Source: Solibacillus sp. FSL R7-0682 (GTDB taxonomy: Bacteria > Bacillota > Bacilli > Bacillales_A > Planococcaceae). Taken from it: a stretch of DNA of 64,000 nucleotides. Under the pieces are notes generated by a model. The model saw only the letters and a program-made list of their open reading frames with translations, searched no databases and was not told the DNA's origin. Shown here in pieces: positions 60,796 to 64,000 of the stretch. Position numbers and translations under genes: made by a program. Numbering within the stretch: position 1 is the first letter of the stretch; each line of letters starts with the position of its first letter. Location of the stretch: positions 3,612,501 to 3,676,500 of the forward strand of contig NZ_JBBOUI010000001.1 in NCBI RefSeq assembly GCF_038005985.1, in the 5' to 3' direction.

Positions 60796-61460
60796 TTTAA
60801 TTCCTCAATTTTATAGCCAATTCCGCGTACGGTTTGAATTTTCACGTTGGCTTCCACCTCTTCTAATCGAGTACGCAAACGTTTTATATGAGTCGTCAAT
60901 GTAAAGTCATCACCATCATAGTCATAGCCCCACACCTGTTCCATGAGCTGATCGCGTGAAAATACGATATCTGGCCGGCTACATAAAATACTCAAAAGCT
61001 CAAATTCCTTTAATGGTAAAAGCAGTACTTGTTCACCAACTTTCACCTCAAAGGTTTGCCGGTCAATGAGCATATTCGCCACCTTCGTTTGTACCCGCTC
61101 TAGCTTTTGAAAACGGCGCAAAATTGCTCGAATACGGAATAATAATTCTTTAGGTTCAAATGGCTTCACCATATAATCATCCGCTCCAGCTAAAAAGCCC
61201 TTTTCTTTATCTTCTAGTGTTGTCTTCGCTGTCAGCATTAGTACAGGGATTTCCTCCTCTGTCAACCGTCTCGTCAGTGTAATGCCATCCATTTTTGGCA
61301 TCATCACATCGACAATTGCCAAATCGAGGGGTTCTTTATCTAATAGAGTAAGTGCCTCTAATCCATTACTCGCAAAATATGCTTCATAGCCTTCCTTTTT
61401 TAGATGAATGCCGATTAATTTTCGAATAAATGGATCATCATCTACAACTAAAATGCGCAT
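60792..61460 (-). CDS. OmpR-family response regulator of the MMPL locus
   Basis: A 222-residue regulator: receiver with VVDDDPF, AIVDVMMPKMDG (phosphoacceptor Asp about 52) and MVKPFEP, and a winged helix ending in IQTVRGIGYKIE. The start ATG 61460 lies after GGCGGTGAG; a GTG at 61469 overlaps the ribosome site and is less likely. Kinase overlap shows they form one operon. Confidence 0.92.
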   Translation of the reverse strand: MRILVVDDDPFIRKLIGIHLKKEGYEAYFASNGLEALTLLDKEPLDLAIVDVMMPKMDGITLTRRLTEEEIPVLMLTAKTTLEDKEKGFLAGADDYMVKPFEPKELLFRIRAILRRFQKLERVQTKVANMLIDRQTFEVKVGEQVLLLPLKEFELLSILCSRPDIVFSRDQLMEQVWGYDYDGDDFTLTTHIKRLRTRLEEVEANVKIQTVRGIGYKIEELK

Positions 61461-61485
61461 CCATCTCACCGCCTTTTTTATAATG

Positions 61486-61515
61486 AAAGGGAGACCGATT
61501 GCTCAGTCTCCCTTA
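61486..61515 (-). terminator. Terminator after the MMPL gene
   Basis: GGGAGACCGA pairs with TCAGTCTCCC, then T residues, between the MMPL stop and the regulator gene. Confidence 0.75.
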
Positions 61516-61524
61516 ATGTAATCA

Positions 61525-63627
61525 TTACTTCTTATCTTTTTCAAATAATAAGATAAGCATTGGTAATAGCATACCACGCACTAAGAATGTATCAATTAAA
61601 ATCCCAACTGATACCATGAAGCCGAATACGAATAGATCTGCTATTGGCATTGTCATTAATGCAGCAAAAGTTGCGGCTAAAATAACACCTGCAGAAGAAA
61701 TGACACCACCCGTGTTACGAATTGCGATTTCTAATGCTTCTTTTACCGTATGTGTTTTACGTTCCTCTAAGAAACGTGATACTAAAATAATATTATAGTC
61801 GATACCAAGCGCTACTAAGAAAATGAAGGCATACACTGGTACTCGTGTACTAATTGCCTCATAGCCGAAGAACAGATCCACTAGGAATAAGCCTAGTCCT
61901 AATGCAGATAAATAAGATACTAAAATGGTTGCCATCATGTAAATTGGCATTTTCCATGAACGTGTTAAAACAAATAATAGTACTAAAATTAACAATGTTT
62001 CAAGTAAAACAATTTTATAAATATCCGCATTATTGACATTACGTTCATCCACTAATTTGGCTGTTGTGCCTGCAAAATGAATTTCTCCATCAATATTTGC
62101 TAGCTTTAAAGTGTCTGCCCCATTGTCACGCATCTCTTCTAACTTTTCAATTGCTTCTGATGAATATGGGTTTAAATCAAAGGCCATCGATAGTTTTAGC
62201 TTCGTCGCATCCTCCGACACAGCAGAAGTACGGACAGAAGCAATTAACTCATCTGATAATAATGCATCTGATAATGCTGTTATTTGCTCTTCTGTTAGCT
62301 TTTCATTACTTTCTACTAAAATCGACGTTGGTGCAAGTTCCCCTTTATCGAACTTTGTTTCAACGATTTCATAACCTACACGAGATGGTAAATCCTCTGG
62401 GAATGATTTGACTGTATCAAATTCATACTCTAAGTTTAGTACGTTTAGAGACGTAATTAACATGAACGCTAATACAAGGCCACCCGATAGGAACGGCTTG
62501 TTGACAACAAATTTTGCAATTGGCCCCCAAATGCCGTGCTTCACTTCTTTTGTTTCACCGAATTTCGGTACTTTTGGCCAGAATGCTTTACGACCAAATA
62601 AGGCAAATAGTGCTGGCACTAATGTTACTGAGCCAAGCATTATTATGAATACAGCTGCACCGAAAATTGGTGCAAAGTTTTGGTAATCACGGAAATCCGC
62701 AAAGAATAAAACGAGCATTGCTGCTAATACTGTACCACCAGCGAAGAATACCGGCTCGCCTGTTGCACGCATTGCATATTTCATCGCTTCGTATTTATTT
62801 TCATAGTGATTTAACTCTTCACGGTAGCGTGAGAATACAAAGAGTGAATAGTCAATAACCGCAGCGAATAATAAAATACTCATAATCGACGTTGTTGAGT
62901 TATTGATTTCTAAACCTGCTGCACCCATTAATGCAATCGTTTGGTTCGCTACTTGATAGACAATTACCGTTGCCAGTAACGGGATAAACGCTAAAAGAGG
63001 TGAACGGTAAATGATAATTAATAAAATTAAAATGATGAAGATTGTTGCGAATAATAATTGGAAATCGGCTTGCTCGAATAATTTTATCGTATCCCCGGCA
63101 ATACCTGCTGGGCCAGTAATATAGAAGGCCGTATCGCCTGTTGCTTCAGCTGCTTCGTTTCCGATTTCAGAAGCATGATCGTTAATCTCTTCGTAAGCTT
63201 TGTTCCCTAAGCCTTGCTCTAATACCATCGGAATAATCATCGTCGTCTTATCTTCTGATGTAAAGCCAGCTAATGCTTGCGGTGGTAATGCAGAAATATC
63301 TACAATTTGGTCAATTCCCTCGATATTTTCATCGATGATTGCACCTAAAATTGCTTTTACACTATCGACATTTACTTCCCCATTTTCATTATGGAATACA
63401 AGTATCCCTGGTGTTCCTTGATCATTTGGGAAAAATTCACTTAATTTATTTTCTGCAATTATCGATTGTGCATCATCTGGTAGTGATTGGAAATTCGACA
63501 CTTTATAATCACCAAGCTTTGGACCAGCACTTAGGCCAATCATTAACACAAGCCAAATGATTAACGTAATCCACGCGCCACGTTTTGTTGATACCCAATC
63601 CGTAATTGGATTTAAAAACTTGTTCAT
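61525..63627 (-). CDS. MMPL/RND-family transporter
   Basis: A 700-residue transporter with two MMPL repeats: N-terminal helix plus extracytoplasmic loop and helices (about 1-370), then a second loop and helices (about 380-695). Typical text: INNSTTSIMSILLFAAVIDYSLFVFSRYREEL and SRVPVYAFIFLVALGIDYNIILVSRFLEERK, both containing the D-Y-x-L/I motif of the proton relay. Members export lipids, drugs or siderophores. The regulator/kinase pair beside it probably controls it. Confidence 0.92.
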   Translation of the reverse strand: MNKFLNPITDWVSTKRGAWITLIIWLVLMIGLSAGPKLGDYKVSNFQSLPDDAQSIIAENKLSEFFPNDQGTPGILVFHNENGEVNVDSVKAILGAIIDENIEGIDQIVDISALPPQALAGFTSEDKTTMIIPMVLEQGLGNKAYEEINDHASEIGNEAAEATGDTAFYITGPAGIAGDTIKLFEQADFQLLFATIFIILILLIIIYRSPLLAFIPLLATVIVYQVANQTIALMGAAGLEINNSTTSIMSILLFAAVIDYSLFVFSRYREELNHYENKYEAMKYAMRATGEPVFFAGGTVLAAMLVLFFADFRDYQNFAPIFGAAVFIIMLGSVTLVPALFALFGRKAFWPKVPKFGETKEVKHGIWGPIAKFVVNKPFLSGGLVLAFMLITSLNVLNLEYEFDTVKSFPEDLPSRVGYEIVETKFDKGELAPTSILVESNEKLTEEQITALSDALLSDELIASVRTSAVSEDATKLKLSMAFDLNPYSSEAIEKLEEMRDNGADTLKLANIDGEIHFAGTTAKLVDERNVNNADIYKIVLLETLLILVLLFVLTRSWKMPIYMMATILVSYLSALGLGLFLVDLFFGYEAISTRVPVYAFIFLVALGIDYNIILVSRFLEERKTHTVKEALEIAIRNTGGVISSAGVILAATFAALMTMPIADLFVFGFMVSVGILIDTFLVRGMLLPMLILLFEKDKK

Positions 63628-63704
63628 ATTGTTCCTCCTTTTTTACTCTACATCGTGCATTATAGAAGTTTAATATGAACTTTAAATAAACTTTCACATA
63701 AGAA

Positions 63705-63741
63705 AAATCGCCCTTTAAAACGTTACAGTTTTAAAAGACGA
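63705..63741 (-). terminator. Terminator of the acyl-CoA synthetase gene
   Basis: AATCG plus CTTTTAAAAC pairs with GTTTTAAAAG plus CGATT, just past the synthetase stop codon on the minus strand. Confidence 0.75.
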
Positions 63742-63747
63742 TTGACA

Positions 63748-64000
63748 TCAATCCATATGAACTTGTGCTTTCGCATATTGTGCTAATAGCTTTTTATCAA
63801 TTTTACCGACAACCGTCTTCGGAAGTTCTGATAGGAAATAAAACTGCTTCGGTACTTTATAATTGGCTAGGCGGTCTTTACAAATTTGTCGTAATTTTTG
63901 TTCAAGTATTACCGAAGGCTGCTTTGACACAATAAAGGCAGCAATACATTCTCCCCATTTTTCATCTGCAACGCCGATGACGGAAACTTCCTCCACTCCA
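63748..64000 (-). CDS. Acyl-CoA synthetase, C-terminal part only
   Basis: The last 84 codons of an AMP-forming synthetase. The text HPGVEEVSVIGVADEKWGECIAAFIV, ANYKVPKQFYFLSELPKTVVGKIDKKLL is the C-terminal AMP_binding_C domain, with the catalytic Lys in KTVVGKIDK. The N-terminal part lies outside the window. Whether it is a long-chain or another acid ligase cannot be told from this piece. Confidence 0.88.
   Translation of the reverse strand, partial: GVEEVSVIGVADEKWGECIAAFIVSKQPSVILEQKLRQICKDRLANYKVPKQFYFLSELPKTVVGKIDKKLLAQYAKAQVHMD

Overview
The window is a low-GC, gene-dense Gram-positive chromosome segment. SD-led genes, Bacillus-type two-component systems, a SAM-I riboswitch, TAXI-TRAP transport, ECF sigma/anti-sigma cassettes, a YjfB-like protein and a LysM-3D protein point to Bacillales, most likely a Planococcaceae member such as Solibacillus or Lysinibacillus. 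That placement is an inference from gene content. No rRNA or tRNA gene was seen.

Layout. 1-6.2 kb: undecaprenyl-diphosphatase, a membrane metallophosphoesterase, a response regulator/histidine kinase pair with a 41-residue membrane peptide coded between them, and an EamA exporter. 6.3-13.4 kb: homoserine dehydrogenase, SAM-riboswitch-controlled O-acetylhomoserine sulfhydrylase, a DASS anion symporter, a nitroreductase and an acetyltransferase. 13.6-19.9 kb: unknown proteins, lysoplasmalogenase, peptidase T, a transporter, and an orphan response regulator with Glu in place of the phosphoacceptor Asp.

19.9-28.1 kb is a reactive-sulfur island: a TsdA-like diheme cytochrome, a DsbA/FrnE protein, a TauE/SafE exporter, TusA, a rhodanese-persulfide dioxygenase fusion, two DsrE proteins, three further rhodanese-domain proteins, a CstR repressor and thioredoxin. 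Four copies of an ACCCCTATAGGT-type palindrome lie in front of the repressor, the DsrE operon, the dioxygenase and thioredoxin, which suggests one persulfide-responsive regulon. Beside it, 28.2-28.5 kb holds a strong candidate for an iron-regulated small RNA: a perfect 7-1-7 Fur box on a sigma-A promoter, hairpins with a C-rich loop and a terminator. A FhuF-like reductase gene follows.

29.7-40.4 kb: a 78-bp tandemly spaced repeat, an M20 amidohydrolase, a TAXI-TRAP operon, a SodC-like lipoprotein, a LysM-3D protein with a long structured leader, a YjfB-like protein, a YfbR-like HD nucleotidase that appears to start at ATC, and an ECF sigma/anti-sigma/YfjL-like trio.

40.57-57.33 kb is flanked by a perfect 120-bp direct repeat. 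Both ends carry the same internal repeat, and a broken tyrosine integrase lies at the right end. It looks like a decayed integrated element inserted into the 3' end of a structured RNA gene. Cargo includes Nudix and VanZ proteins, IS remnants, RidA/HxlR, MarR/rhodanese, a Tn3-type mini-element carrying only a resolvase, a second ECF trio with the same promoter signature as the first, an OhrR-like regulator with a haloperoxidase-like hydrolase, a Tn3-like MITE, a lipoprotein, a chloramphenicol acetyltransferase with a leader-peptide attenuator, and an endolysin remnant.

57.4-64 kb returns to core-like genes: a small protein, a PfkB sugar kinase, a VOC protein, a two-component system next to an MMPL transporter, and the C-terminus of an acyl-CoA synthetase cut by the window edge.
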